Assembly (NCBI GenBank): GCA_963693315.1
Contig: OY856186.1
Coordinates: forward strand, 459,729,360-459,793,359
Direction: 5' to 3'
Length of the DNA: 64,000 nt
From: Diogma glabrata
Taxonomy: Eukaryota; Arthropoda; Insecta; Diptera; Cylindrotomidae
Part shown: piece by piece, positions 1-11,864 of the stretch
How the letters are laid out: every line of letters begins with the position of its first letter
How positions within the stretch are numbered: position 1 is the stretch's first letter
Notes under the pieces: generated by a model
Seen by the model: the letters and a program-made list of their open reading frames with translations, nothing else
The model's database searches: none
Told to the model about the DNA's origin: nothing
Made by a program: the position numbers and the translations under genes

Positions 1-1000
1 GTTTTGGTTACATATTTGAAAGACAAAACATAATTAGGAAAAATTATGTACCCTGCACAACTGAGTAACGTAATACTTAAATCAGTAAAGATTGTGTAGA
101 ATCACTAGTAATCAATAAAAAGTAGTGTAACATTCAGTTTGGAACTCGTGGTGAATCAACAGATTATCTCGGCTTTGCAAATATATGAGTTTTTATTCTC
201 TACTTATCTGCTAATTATAACTCGCCATATTTTAAATTTATAAGATATGGTTCCCTTTGGTTTAATGAGGGATCCCTACTATCTTTAATATTAAATTTCG
301 GCGTTTTACTCTATTAATTAATTAATTATATAATTTTTATAAAAGCTACATTTAAAAGAAAATTAGTAAAGAAATTCAGCACCAACAAGCAAACCAGCAA
401 TAACTTTCTGCCATCTTTATAGAAGCATGTGATACCATGTCCAAGAACGACTTATTTTTTAAGGTTCTGAACTGATTGAGCTATTTTTTGACATCTTTAT
501 AAGACTGGCAGTGCTGCTCAGCCAAGCAATATGTCATAGATCGATACAAGTAGGAATCGAAAATAGTCTATTGAAAATGGTTAGACTGCACATTTGAGGG
601 TTTAGTAACAAGAGGACCGCTCAGCTCAAACGAATCAATTTCAATTGATATTATTCTCCAATGATGGGTTCCTTGGTTATGAATAGTTCATAATATACTA
701 CACCTAACTGATTCTACAAAATACAAAGCATGGGTGTGAAATCAAATAAATAAAATAAATCATCTACCAATGGTTAAAGTAATGTACCACAAAACTGCAG
801 TCTTAAGTAATTATTTGTAGTATTAATGACTTATACTACTTTTAACCGACTTCATTCAAATAAAGCTCCTAAACGTTTTAAAAAATAATCATTAAAACAA
901 TACAAGAAATAAACTCAAAATATACATTTACAAAAAGCTATCTAAGCAAACACGACTACAAGCACTCGACAAAAACTTAAAACATATTTGTTTCTTCTAT
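1..1000. other. AT-rich unassigned sequence
   Basis: I see no coding potential, terminal repeats or tandem array in this stretch. If the gypsy element at 1987-12307 once had a 3' LTR it would lie on this side, but no matching LTR pair could be recognised. Confidence 0.5.
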
Positions 1001-1153
1001 TTACCAAATACAAAAACGATTATTTATTTCATCTGAACATGGAAAAGGACTTGTACGATGTCTCGGACCATTTAACGTTGAACTATAATCAGCTGGACGA
1101 AGTTGCGATTCATTTTTTTCACCCCAACGAGGAATAGTTGAAACCGGTATTAC
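1001..1153 (-). CDS. candidate terminal coding exon of a host gene
   Basis: On the minus strand a 50-codon open frame starts directly after a pyrimidine-poor but valid acceptor (ATTATAG, plus 1154-1160) and ends at a TAA at 1003-1001. The peptide has high complexity (motifs such as STIPRWGEKN and NGPRHRTSPFPCSDE) unlike the low-complexity translations around it, so it reads like a real C-terminal exon. I do not recognise the protein. There is no obvious AATAAA just downstream and the upstream exons would lie to the right, where only repeats are seen, so this could be an orphan exon, a transposon-borne fragment or chance. No function is proposed. Confidence 0.3.
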   Translation of the reverse strand, partial: VIPVSTIPRWGEKNESQLRPADYSSTLNGPRHRTSPFPCSDEINNRFCIW

Positions 1154-1986
1154 CTATAATAATATAAACAAAATCAAAATTATCGCAATAAGTCGATGTG
1201 TTGTTCAATATCACAATTATCGCAGAACTCACCAAATCCTGTACTAAATTATAAGTTTCAAATCTATCATTAATATTTGAATTTGAGACAAATTTCATTT
1301 CTGAAAATGAATAACATATAATATAATTAATAGTAAAAATTCATTTGCAAAACAAAACTAATTACGACATATAAACAACCATTATACTGTGATTGCGCAT
1401 TATCATAGCAAATTACATAATTTTGCTTTTTTATTTCAGTAATTTATGTAAACTTATGCACAAAAAAATGTTATACTTTTTGTTAAATCAGTGCTATTGA
1501 TACTAGCAGCAATTTCAAAATCATATTGAAGTGGGGCGATACGCCTGAAAGTTAGTTTCTGTTTGATCCTTAAGTAATTGGTATACACCTTCCCCATTTG
1601 TAAGAAGCATTATAGATCTATTTGATTACAATATATAATGCGTGTTTCATAATCTTTTGAATTACTTTTTAGCAAGCAGTGAACGTAAGTGATATGGAGA
1701 GAACTCAAGTTTTGAAAAACTTAAGAGTTAAGAGTTTTGATGTTGAATGATATTGAAGAGAGCTTATATATTGTTTTTAATAAAAAGTGCTGTGTTATAA
1801 CATATAAGAATTACTATATGTTTCACAACAAAACCCTTTTAAGACCAAGGTCCCACAACAACATGCGTTCTAAGGAGATAATGGGTTTTTAAAAAAATGC
1901 GTATTAAAGTCACTCGAAACTTTTGATTCAAGCAAATCATTCCATTTATACGCTGTTCGTGGTAAAAAGTAGTTATGAAGTAACTA
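1154..1986. other. AT-rich unassigned sequence
   Basis: No gene or repeat boundary recognised. The truncated end of the minus-strand gypsy pol frame lies at its right edge. Confidence 0.4.
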
Positions 1987-3190
1987 CTACTTATTGTAGC
2001 TATGACAGTGAGTGATACAGAAAAATAGGTTGTTTGCATAATTGATGTTAAATTCAGACCACGATTCGGATTGTATAGCTTGAATGGATGGCCAAATGAC
2101 TTTTTCAGAAAGAAGTTTGACAGAACTGTGGACTCCTGGATGAGATAAATTATGGAGACTATTGAAAACAGATTGACGAAATTGCTTGGGAATAAAAAGT
2201 CGTGGAGTACCAGAAGAGGTATCACACAAAATAGTTTTGGCACTAGAATTGCCAAACGATAATGAAAAGGAACGGAATTGAAGTGTGGGACTAGTATCCA
2301 CTAATTCCTTTAGTTCGTTATCAATGAACTGAGCATCAGCAATTTCGTCGTAGTTAATATTTTCTGGAATTGATATTTGCTCAACACGAGAAAGTGTGTC
2401 GGCGACTACATTATCAATTCCAGAAATGTGGCGAATATCAGTCGTAAATTGACTGATAAAATCAAGATGACGGAATTGGCGAGGACTAGCTTTGGCAGGA
2501 TTCTGCGACAAAGCGTAAATAAGTGGCTTATGATCGGTGAAAAGAATGAATATTCTACCTTCAAGGAGATACCGGAAATGTTTAATTGCAGAGTAAGCTG
2601 CAAGGAGTTCGCGATCATAAGCGCTGTATTTCTGTTGCGTTTCATTGAGTCGCACAGAGAAGAAACTAAGTGGTGTCCAACAATCGTTAATTTATTGTTG
2701 AACAACGGCGCCAAGTGCCTAGTCTGAAGCGTCGACCATAACGGCAAGTTGGGCAGAGTGTGAGGGGTAAGAAAGAGTTGTAGCCTCACTGATGTTGCCG
2801 CTTTCAAAGATTGAAGTCTTGAATGGCGTCTTCGGACCATGGAATGACGCGTTTGTCATTCTTTTTGGAACCTTTGAGAAAATCATTAAGAATGGCTTGA
2901 TTGCCACCAGCATGAGGAATGAAACGGTGGTAGAAATTTATCATTCCAAGGAAACGGCGGAGTTGCATACCTGTTCGGACGTTCGTAAAAATTGATAGCA
3001 TTGACACGTTCAGAAGTAGGTTTGATTCCAGTTGAATCAATGGAATGTCCAAGAAAGTCAACGTTGGTTTTAGCAAAGTTGCATTTATCAACGTTGATAA
3101 TGAGACCAGCGTCAGAAAGACGCTCAAAAACAGTCCTAAGACGTTTGAGGTGTTCCTCATAGGTTTCAGAAGCAATAAGGAGGTCATCAA
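1987..3190 (-). pseudogene. pol: gypsy pol: RT C-terminal part, RNase H, start of integrase (broken)
   Basis: The RT active-site YIDD is encoded near 3194-3183, one frame away from the upstream RT frame, so a frameshift sits at about 3190. The thumb and connection (RRFLGMINFYHRFIPHAGG) follow in 2998-2870 with more frameshifts. From 2655 a clean 222-codon frame carries RNase H motifs (YDRELLAAYSAIKHFRYLLEG, FTDHKPLIYAL, VVADTLSR) and then the first half of the integrase HHCC finger (HNLSHPGVHSS). The frame is lost before the CxxC pair and no DDE core follows, so integration function is absent. The product would have copied element RNA and removed it from the hybrid in cytoplasmic particles. 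Confidence 0.85.
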
Positions 3191-4035
3191 TGTAGATAAA
3201 ACAAATTTAGGTCTCGAAGAAGGGAGTGCATAAACCGTTGAAAGGATTGCGCAGCATTTCGCAATCCGAAGGTCATTTGAACGAATTCGAAGAGTCCGAA
3301 CGGAGAAATTGCAGTTTTTGCAATATCACGCTCATCAATAGGAATTTGATGATATGCGCGGACGAGATCAATTGTGGAGAAAAATTGGCATCCATGTAGT
3401 TGATGAATATGAGGAATAGGATATTGATCCGGAATTGTAATGTTATTTAGAGCACGGTAGTTACCGCAAGGTCTCCACTCGCCATTCTTTTTCTTAACGA
3501 GATGGAGAGGAGAGGCCCGAGGACTGTTAGAAGGTCGGCAGATGCGCTTCACATGTTTAACAAGATCATTTTTGGACGTTAAGTCCTTGAAATTTTTGAG
3601 TAAATCAAGAATTTCTACATTGACCGAATCGTTGATCAAAGATAAAGAAGGTGCTGGAGAAGTTGAGAGTTTAGCCAAAGTAAATAGAGAAGTTAGTGGA
3701 TCGACAAGACGTCGGTTTTTAATGTCTACTAAAAGGCCATATTTGTTAAGAAAATCAGCTCCTAGGATAGGAGTGGTAACATCGGCTATAACAAAGGTCT
3801 GACAGAACACTCGTCTGAGACCAATGTTTAAGTTTAAAGACCGTGTACCGTAAGTGCTAACTTTAGTCGCGTTAGCGGCGTAGAGGTAGAAGTTTGATTT
3901 TCTGGAAATTTTTTCCTCCACAGTAGCGGGGAGAACTGAAACTTCGGCACCTGTATCAACGAGGAAAGTCTTGCACGAAGAAATGTCGAGGACCAGAAGA
4001 CGGAGTTGAGAATGACTGTCATCACATGCCGTCAC
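3187..4035 (-). pseudogene. pol: gypsy protease and reverse transcriptase N-terminal half
   Basis: Residues about 20-40 hold the retropepsin active site ([11 protein letters not shown]); residues about 160-270 hold RT fingers and palm ([55 protein letters not shown]). These place it in Ty3/gypsy. The frame ends at a stop just before the YIDD box because of a one-base shift. It follows gag with a frame change near 4030, consistent either with normal ribosomal frameshifting or decay. The upstream and downstream fragments are collinear, so this is one element. Confidence 0.88.
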
Positions 4036-4046
4036 ATGTGATGAAT

Positions 4047-4847
4047 CTAACAGTTTTTTGAAGATGTCGAGGCAGAGGAATCTGAGTGTTTGGAATAATT
4101 TTTACACTCAGGAACGCATTTTTTTGCATCTCCCTTAAAGTAGTGATGGTAGTAGCAGATACCATCAAACATTTGCACGCGCGACTGAGGTCGCGCGGGA
4201 AAGCGATAATTTCGATTGAAATTGAAATTATGATTACCGTTTCGATCGCTGGATCTACTTCGGTATTGTTGAAGAGATTGGGAAAAATTTTGCCTTTGAA
4301 TGGCATTAAGAAATTGTGTCTCCAATTTCTGAATTTTTTCCTCAAGTGACATGGTTTCACTTGAGAAAGAGGAAGCAGGAAGAGAAGAAGAAGCGGTAGG
4401 GTTAGATACCGTATGAATTTGCGAACCACTTAAGGCATTGAGAACATTATCTGCTATCCCTGCTGTCTTCTGAAGATCTTCACTGACAGTAGTGATAGCA
4501 GCGCGGACAGCAGGTGGAAGTTTTTCCACCCAAAGGACTTTAAGAGCTGCCTCTGAAAAGGTATTACGGGATTCGGTAGTCATATCCCGGAGTAATTGTG
4601 AGGGCTTAAGATCCTCAAGGTTCATACCGCGGAACACTATGTGTATGCGATCGGAAGTGCTACCGGATAGGCGAGCTATAAGAGCCTCTTTGAGCCTATC
4701 ATAAGGAAAATCTTGGTCGAGCTCTACCAAGATATCACTCACTAATTTTGCCAGTGTGGGAGTAATCATACTAAGTAAGTGCCCATACTTGGTTTGATGA
4801 GACCTGATACGTCCCAACAAGAATTGCCCCTCTAATGTAATGAACCA
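4047..4847 (-). pseudogene. gag: gypsy gag C-terminal part with CHCC zinc knuckle
   Basis: The frame opens at the transposon junction at 4847 in a WFITLEGQF-type capsid motif and runs to 4047. Capsid-like helices (LAKLVSDILVEL, LKEALIARLSG, VLWVEKLPPAVRAAI) are followed by a Gln/Ser/Arg-rich tract and a nucleocapsid knuckle with the spacing C-x2-H-x9-C-x3-C, as in CsRn1 elements. It is the second half of a gag gene whose first half lies beyond 11864. Gag would have formed the particle and packaged element RNA. Confidence 0.85.
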
Positions 4848-4918
4848 CACTCAAAAAAATTTGCCTGGTAAGATTCACAAATTCGTTTTGTAAAAGTGCT
4901 AACAAAATTTTTTTGTGA

Positions 4919-5455
4919 AGCCGCTTTTTCAGTTGCTGCAGTGTGTGCGTTCACGTTTTCGTTCCTTCAGTAATTTTTGCCTTTCGATTTTTTAGTTGAT
5001 GAAAAATTTGCACAACGATTTTGTCGCCATCTGCATTTTAAAATAATCAAGTGTTTGAAATGGCTCATATTTATATTTACAACATGTAATAGCAATAACA
5101 TTATGCATAACATCACGTTTTTATATTAATATTATATTCATATACAAACTATATAATCACAAAATATTCAGTACAATAAATTCTGCAGTTTAAACAAATT
5201 ACAAAATTCAAGATGTTTGATGTCAACAAATACACAATTTTTTTATGTTTCGGTATTTTCTCTTTTTAAATTGTAATGTTCTTATCTCTTTCTTTTTTTT
5301 GTTCAGAGAAAAAGTTAAAATTAAACCAACTCTGATGAAAAATCTGCAGCAGAAAAAATCACAATTTTTAAGAAATATGATTGGTTTAAAAAAAAAAACT
5401 GAATGAAGGAACGCAAACACTGCAGCAACTGAAAAAGAAGCTGGAAGCTTTGGCT
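4919..5455. mobile_element. 537-bp MITE nested in copy 1
   Basis: Comparison with copy 3 shows an empty site (TTTTTGTGAATTTGCC) interrupted here. Ends are AGCC...GGCT with inverted arms of about 40 bp (core TTTTTCAGTTGCTGCAGTG at left, its complement at 5411-5436), and a 3-bp TGA duplication fits both junctions. The interior is AT-rich and noncoding. I cannot assign a superfamily. Confidence 0.75.
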
Positions 5456-6299
5456 TGAATTTGCCAAAAAATGCTAAACTTGATACAAAATTTTGTATAG
5501 TCTATTTGACTTTTTTAAATCTGAAAAAAAATTGTAAACTAACCAATTGTTTTTGTGATTTGGATTACAAATGTACAAAATCATAAATATTTCTAGATAC
5601 AAATTTTTTTCATTCTTTTAACAAAAATATTGTTAAGGTTTATGTTGATTTTTTTTAATTTTAAATCATATCTCACCTATACATAACAAAATAAAATTCA
5701 ATTGTACAAAATTTTGTAAAATTTTGCGAAAAATGACATTCTACAATTTTTATTGTCAAACTTAATACGAATATTGTCGATTTTTTTTAAACTTTACAAA
5801 AAGACTTATGCAATTTAAAAAAAAACACTCATTTTTTACAAAAAAAAACTGTGCTTTACAAATGCTTTTATAAATTTTCATAAATTGAAATTATGTACGT
5901 AAGCCGTCGATATAACGGACCCCGATATAACGGACTTCGGATATAGCGGACAGAATATAATCGAATTTTTTTTTTTGAAAAAGAAATATTTGACACTATA
6001 TAATTTTTTTTGTGTGGTTGATGTTCCGTAGGATGTCGTCAAGTGTCACTAGACTGCTTAAATTTTAATAATTCATTCCATTTTCTGGTTGAGTATCCTT
6101 TGAAGATTTAAGCTAATCGATTATTATCTATATGGGTGATCAGCTCTTAGAGTGGCATTCCAATTTAACAGTCATATTGACTGAAATTCTCTTCAGGTTT
6201 TCCCCTTTATTAGTTGAGAGGAGCAGAGTAAATACTGCTTATACTCAATGATTCTGCACCAGCGTGAGTCATAGGCACCATAAAACAAATGGAACCAAA

Positions 6300-7740
6300 G
6301 CGTTTGTTCTCCATGTTAGGGATGGATTGGAGCGGACGTCTATTTTAGATCAAGCGGATCGCTATATAAACGTGTAAATAGGTTGTTTCTGGTACGAACA
6401 TTTAGGTTGGTCGAAGGGCTAACCCCCATTTCCGTAAAAAAAAATTTAATATGAATTCTGAACACTGGCCACATATTATCTCGGACTCATTTCAAGAACG
6501 ACCTTGGAAACTGTACCCGGACTAAGATTAAAAAATGGGAACCTTAAACGCGCTAAGCCTTCGAAGAACAGGAGATTTACTAAAATTTACTAACCAAATC
6601 GATAGCTACACAGAAGATATAGAGGCATTACAAGAACTTAGATGGTTACTAGAACTTAGTGGAATTCATGAAACAGAAAAAGGCTACACTCTCGGAGTTG
6701 ACTTTCTCATACATCGTTGCGTGAATCAACATGTTATTGACTTCTGCTCAATTTTTATGCAGATATGCACAATGAGAATCCGCACGCAAAAATTTAATGT
6801 AACGATCATTAATGTTCATGCACCTACTGAAGACAAAGCAGATGACATTAAAGACCTGTTCTTCATTGAACTCGAAGAAGTCATCAATGACATCCGGCGG
6901 CACGATATGAAAATCGTGGTAGGTGACTTCAATACTCAAATTAGTAGAAGTGTAAGTGCATGAATTTAAAACACAGTTAAAGCCTTAACAGCTTGCATAA
7001 TACCAGTAATAATAACGACTTTCGCGCAGCTGAACTGGCTACGATGTATGATCTAGTTATTTCCAACACTTTCTTTACTCATAAGAAAATCCACAAAGCA
7101 GCGTGGAAACCAAACGATGGAAGAACTGAAAATTAGATCGATCAGTCATGATTTCTAAGAGACACTCTACAAGTGTAACTGACGTGCGATCATACAGAGG
7201 TTCTGATATTTACAAAGATCATATGCTTGTCATCAAGTACAACTGCAAGTTGTCATCTACATTTAATAGACAAGCAAAAAAGACCACGCATTGGAATGTC
7301 GACGCATTTAAACACCCAGAAACGGTGAATAGATATCAGGAAATTGAAATGCAAAGCATAGAAGAGCACGACATCCCATATAAGATGGCATTAAACATAC
7401 AAGAAGAATGGAAAACGCTTCAATCAACCATTATCTCTGCAGCTCAAACTACAAACCGAAAAACGACCACCGAAATCAAGTAACGAATAGTTTGATGACG
7501 ATTGCCGCGAAAGCGTTAAGCACAAACAAAAACTGCGAGAAAAATGGTTAACAGAACAGAAGCTCCCAAACTGATTATCATGCCCCAGAAAAGACTCAGC
7601 AATACTTCTACGGAAAAAGAAACGCTAACACCTGAAGAGTTGTATCGAAAACATCAACTAACCTGCGGCTAATGGAAATTCAAAAGAGTGCTTTGCCAAT
7701 GCACGGAATCTGACAAAAGATTTCCACCCAAGATCTTCAA
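6300..7740 (+). pseudogene. LINE apurinic-type endonuclease fragment (RTE / CFDP2-like)
   Basis: From the ATG at 6535 a 142-codon frame contains MGTLNALSLRRTGDL, DIEALQELRW, VTIINVHAPTED and MKIVVGDFNTQI, which are the N-terminal, QE(I/L)RW, HAPTE and GDFN boxes of the exonuclease-endonuclease-phosphatase fold seen in RTE-type LINEs and craniofacial-development-protein-2-like genes. After a stop at 6961 the homology continues in other frames (AAELATMYDLVISNTFF near 7027; GSDIYKDHMLVIKYNC near 7203), then a linker region up to about 7740. No reverse transcriptase follows, so only the 5' part was kept. It lies in the same orientation as the pogo remnant and is probably a nested insertion; its exact edges are not visible. 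Confidence 0.8.
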
Positions 7741-8589
7741 CCCATGTTTTTATGTTTTTTAAAAGCTAAGTTTTCACCAGTTCTATTTTTATTTTTTACA
7801 TCAAATTATAAAATATTTTCATGTGTCATATTTTAATATATGATAAAAGTTTTTGTTTGGTCATCCATTTTATGAAAAAAATTCTGATCACTATGACAAA
7901 AAAACATTGCATATATATTTGATTCAAAGTTTAACCTTCAAATCAAAAATATTTGTAAATTTAACACCAACCGTGCCGCAATGCAACATCATCTCGAGCA
8001 CACTAAAACGCAAATTCTTTTTCTAGCAGAAAATATTCTGAAAGCTATCCCCAGACGTTGCACTAAATCAAATACCAAATACAGGCTTTTAAATTTCATC
8101 AATGTGTATTTAAGCATATATATTCATCAGAATGTACGATTTAAACGCTTTCCTGATTTTAAGTTTTGTCTACCTCAAACTTTTATACTGGATCGCAAAC
8201 AAACATAACATAACATAAATTTTTTAAGCTCTGGGCTGATATTGTGGACAAAGTTAGAGCCAAATTTTTTTATTGTGATGGTAGCGTTACCAGTTATTTC
8301 ATCGTCCACAACAACGTTGTGGTTAGAACTTTTGAAGACAACCGACGCCGATAACAATGGCTGGCAAGCTGGGAGAAATTTTTACTGTATCACATGTCCT
8401 ATTTCAAAAGGTTAACAGCTCAACTTTCGCTCCTCGTTATGGCAGTGATAAAAGTTTTCTTTTAGATCTCTAACTCACATCTATGCCAGATATAACGAGT
8501 GTCGATGTCAAAGGGCTGAAGGAGGCTGATGAAGATGAAGAAGACAGAAGAGGCCAGCGTAGCTTACAAAGATTAAAAAATTATAATTT

Positions 8590-8991
8590 AACTGCAGGAT
8601 TCTTGAAAATAGTGCTACACAAGAAGTAGCCGAAGAAGATGTGTTTGAATGGTTGGAAACAGATGAAAATGATCCTAGATATCAGATTATGACTGAAAAT
8701 GAAAAAGCTGATGAAGTGTTGATGAATGACAATGAAAATGAAAGCAAATATAGCGAGGAGGAGGAACAAATTATCCCTAAAATAAAATTATCAATGATCA
8801 CATCGCATCTTGACGATGTAATATCATTTATCGATGATTCGGCAGTTGACGAACTGCACTTATATTGCACACACTTTCGCAGTTTTAGAGAGTTGATAAT
8901 TAAAAAACAACAAATTTCGAAAATTCAGACAAACATTGATACATTTTTCAAAGTAGTGTCGCCAAAACCAGAAAGCTCAAAAAAACATTAA
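8590..8991 (+). pseudogene. pogo/Tigger transposase C-terminal remnant
   Basis: The open frame (ATG-less start, best part from 8641) includes ENSATQEVAEEDVFEWLET just upstream and inside it, then an Asp/Glu-rich tail and a final HSH-like helical region. Tigger-derived transposases end in such an acidic region after the DDE domain. Homology is weak by eye; the call rests mainly on its position before the pogo right terminus. The sequence upstream (8220-8590) has multiple stops. Confidence 0.5.
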
Positions 8992-9597
8992 CGACTCTCC
9001 TATACGGGTGTATATTGACATTTCATCTGAAAACGAATAAAGTACAATGAGAATTTTGTTATATATAATACACTTTTGTTTATAATATATATGTATTTCT
9101 TTTTGATAGTAAATAAATAGACTCTTTAATAAATTTATTTTTATATAACGGACATTCGGCTCTATCGGTCAACCCCTCGCCCGCATTGGTCCGTTATATC
9201 GAGGGTTTACTGTATAACCAAAATTGGTATTAAACAATTTCAGTTTCAATTTGGTTGTCTAAGTAAAAATTCGCAGATATTTTTTAAAATTGTGATTATT
9301 TAGCAATGTCTATTCATTTCATGATAAATAGTGATAGTGAAAATACATATATGATAAATTTAGAAGACATACTCTATGCACAGGTGAGAAATTTTACATA
9401 TTTCGATATTAATAGGCCACTTACCGATTGCGTAGATATTGGAATTGACTCTTAGAGATAATGGATGAACTGAATTGGATCAAATCTATAACATATTTAA
9501 AAACCTACGTAATCGGTGTCAGTCAGCATAAAGTAAAAAGATATCACAACTTTTTCATTGTTTTTTTAGATGCTGAAATTGATTTTACAGTGCTACC

Positions 9598-11299
9598 CAG
9601 TGATGCCAGATTTTCACAAATGAATTTCCCGTTGACGTAACGAAAATACCCGATTTTTCCCGTTTTTTTAAGAAACCCGTTTTTTTTCCCCTCAGAAATT
9701 CCCATCAAGTGTTCAATAAAAATATACATATAAATTCAATTATTTATTGAAAAAACTTCAAAAACCACCACAATTATCCTTCCGACAACTATAAATGTAG
9801 GTTTATCTCTGTTTTTACGACTATATTTGTGTACGTTATTAGTCTTGATATAGAATAAAACAAACAGCTGTTAATTTTATTCTGTACCGCGAATGTGGCG
9901 GAACACAATTTATTTGATTGTATTGAATGCTGAAATAAATTTTATTTTATTTTATAAAAATTTGATTGCATGTTATAAAAAATCAAAAGCAAACATTTTC
10001 GACCTGTAGTCATATGCCGGTACATTGTGAAATAGGAATTGAGAAATAAAATGTAGCAATTTTTCATAACTAGTATGCCATGCCGCGGGAAATAACAAAT
10101 TCGTATAAGAAAATATTTCGTTTTTTCATTTATTGCTCTTTTTTCTCAATTCTCAATTCCCAGAGAAATGCCAGAATAGACGTACTGATTATATAAAAAA
10201 ACAATCAATTCAAACTAAAGCGCATGTCCCTCTCTCGAATATTGAAAGAGGCAAAGATGACTAAATTGAATTAAATTTGCAAAAGATTGTTTTTTGCTTC
10301 CTCATTAGTATAAACTTTGATGTTTTTCATCAGGTAGGGCTTTTCATAGACTTTTCATTTTCAAAATACCAAATAATTAAATAAATATCGAAATTGAACC
10401 AAATTTATTTAATTGTTTGGAATTAATTATTCAAAAAATACAATAAAATTCATTGTTTTTCTTTATTCGTTTTACTTATTTTATCAACAAATTTTAAAAT
10501 AATTCAATTTAAATTAATAAATGTTACCCTATCGGAAGGATAAAACTTTGTATTGGCTTTGTTTTTATGAATTTTACTCTCTCGAAAATTTGTAATGTCG
10601 CTTTGAAAATTTTTTGCTTGTGCCTCGCTCACATCGTAAACTTTTCCTCGAAAAATAAAATTCTGAATTAAACACTTACACAATATATTACTATTGTTTC
10701 GATTCTCCATACAACTTGTGGAATAAAAAAGAACTGCTATAAAGAAGGACATTTTTTAAAAGAAGTAAATATGTCTTGATTTCGTGATTTTCAAAAAATT
10801 TTTAAATTGTAATAGCTCTTTTTCGACAACTGCTCAGAAATAAAATAGTGATGCCAAACATCTCGATTTTTTTTAATATGTTTAAAATGAATGGATGCAT
10901 AGAGAGTCAACTTGTAGTTCTAGTTGATTTTATTTCTCGTTTCGCAGCATCAAAACATTCCTGAAATTCAGATAACATGGCGGTCCGTTGGGGTTTTCAA
11001 AACAAACCTATCTCCCCAAGAAATATTTAAACATCAGAAGGCTTAAATTCCATCGCGGATTTGACAATACTAAAGCCGATAGATGGCAGATGCATTTAAG
11101 TAAAACTATCGTGTGATCGACATCTTTCTGAAGCCTGGTAAAAAATTGGTTGGTGCATCCGTTTCAAAATAAGTTTTAATTTAAAACGATTCTATTATTA
11201 AATGTGAAAAATCCGGCACTTTCTAAGTTTTTTCCCGCTTTCCCATTTTATATGAAATATCCCGCAAACGGGAAAAAATCCCGCGATCTGGCAACACTG
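9598..11299. mobile_element. 1702-bp hAT-like non-autonomous element nested in copy 1
   Basis: Ends are CAGTGATGCCAGAT and, inverted from the right, CAGTGTTGCCAGAT (one mismatch in 14). An 8-bp duplication GTGCTACC flanks it (9590-9597 and 11300-11307), while copy 3 has that site once. An 8-bp TSD with CAG ends fits hAT; P-type elements also make 8-bp duplications, so that alternative stays open. The interior has a 82-codon minus-strand frame (10752-10504) with a hydrophobic start but no recognisable transposase. Confidence 0.85.
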
Positions 11300-11864
11300 G
11301 TGCTACCTCAGTTGGAAAGCTTAGGCTGTGATAATATAACGGCATATTAATTTGTTTTAAATTTGTTTTTTTAAATGATGCAGATATTTCAAAATAAAAA
11401 TATAATATAAAAAAAAATTAATAGATAATAAAAAAAAAATAAAATAAATGTTAGCAAAAACTTGTATTTTATTTATTAACGAAGAACTAATATATGTATA
11501 TGAATGACTGTTTTACAAAAAAAAAATATTCAATCCATAAATGTCTTTTGTTGACCAAATAAAAAAATTTGTTATTTTTCTAAAACTTTTGTGAGAACAA
11601 AAATTAATTTTGAGGATTTTACAAAACATTTAATAAAATCAAAAATGTTTCGGGCATTTTTACAATTTAATTTATAAAGCTTACAATCTCTTGCTGGATG
11701 TTAGTAAAAGAATTTGTAGTGTTTACAAATAATTTTTTGTATATCTACAATATTAATTGTAAAATTGTAAATTTAACAAAAATTTTTGTGTGTTATATAT
11801 TTATAAAAAAATTGTAGAACGTATGTAGAATTTTGTTAGTTTCACTTAGTTTTTTTTTTGAGTG

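Larger units (their letters stand above)
5898..9212 (+). mobile_element. pogo/Tigger-type Tc1-mariner relic nested in copy 1
   Basis: The insert is bounded by TA on each side, and copy 3 shows the unfilled site with a single TA. Its right end reads, inverted, CAGTAAACCCTCGATATAAC; the left end is the same with small differences and repeats GATATAACGGAC. TA duplication plus CAGT ends is the pogo/Tigger pattern. The only clear transposase sequence is the acidic C-terminus at about 8590-8991; the DDE core is unrecognisable and a LINE endonuclease fragment occupies 6300-7740. Confidence 0.85.
4848..11864 (+). mobile_element. CACTC-terminus DNA transposon, copy 1 (with three nested insertions)
   Basis: Ends are CACTCAAAAAAA and its inverted copy TTTTTTTGAGTG. 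It interrupts gag exactly between two collinear capsid halves. Flanks carry a 2-bp CA on both sides, and copies 2 and 3 also show 2-bp matches. After subtracting the three inner insertions (4919-5455, 5898-9212, 9598-11299) about 1.45 kb remains, close to the 1436 and 1517 bp of the other copies. The interior near both ends is crowded with ACAAAA/TTTTGT motifs, resembling subterminal repeats of CACTA/EnSpm elements. No transposase is encoded, so it is non-autonomous. Superfamily is an inference. Confidence 0.85.

Noticed and set aside
7981..8208. 75-codon frame in the pogo relic
   Set aside because: No similarity to transposase or LINE; length is within chance.
10504..10752. 82-codon minus frame with a signal-peptide-like start
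   Set aside because: It lies inside a non-autonomous hAT-like element, has no recognisable domain and normal chance length for AT-rich DNA.
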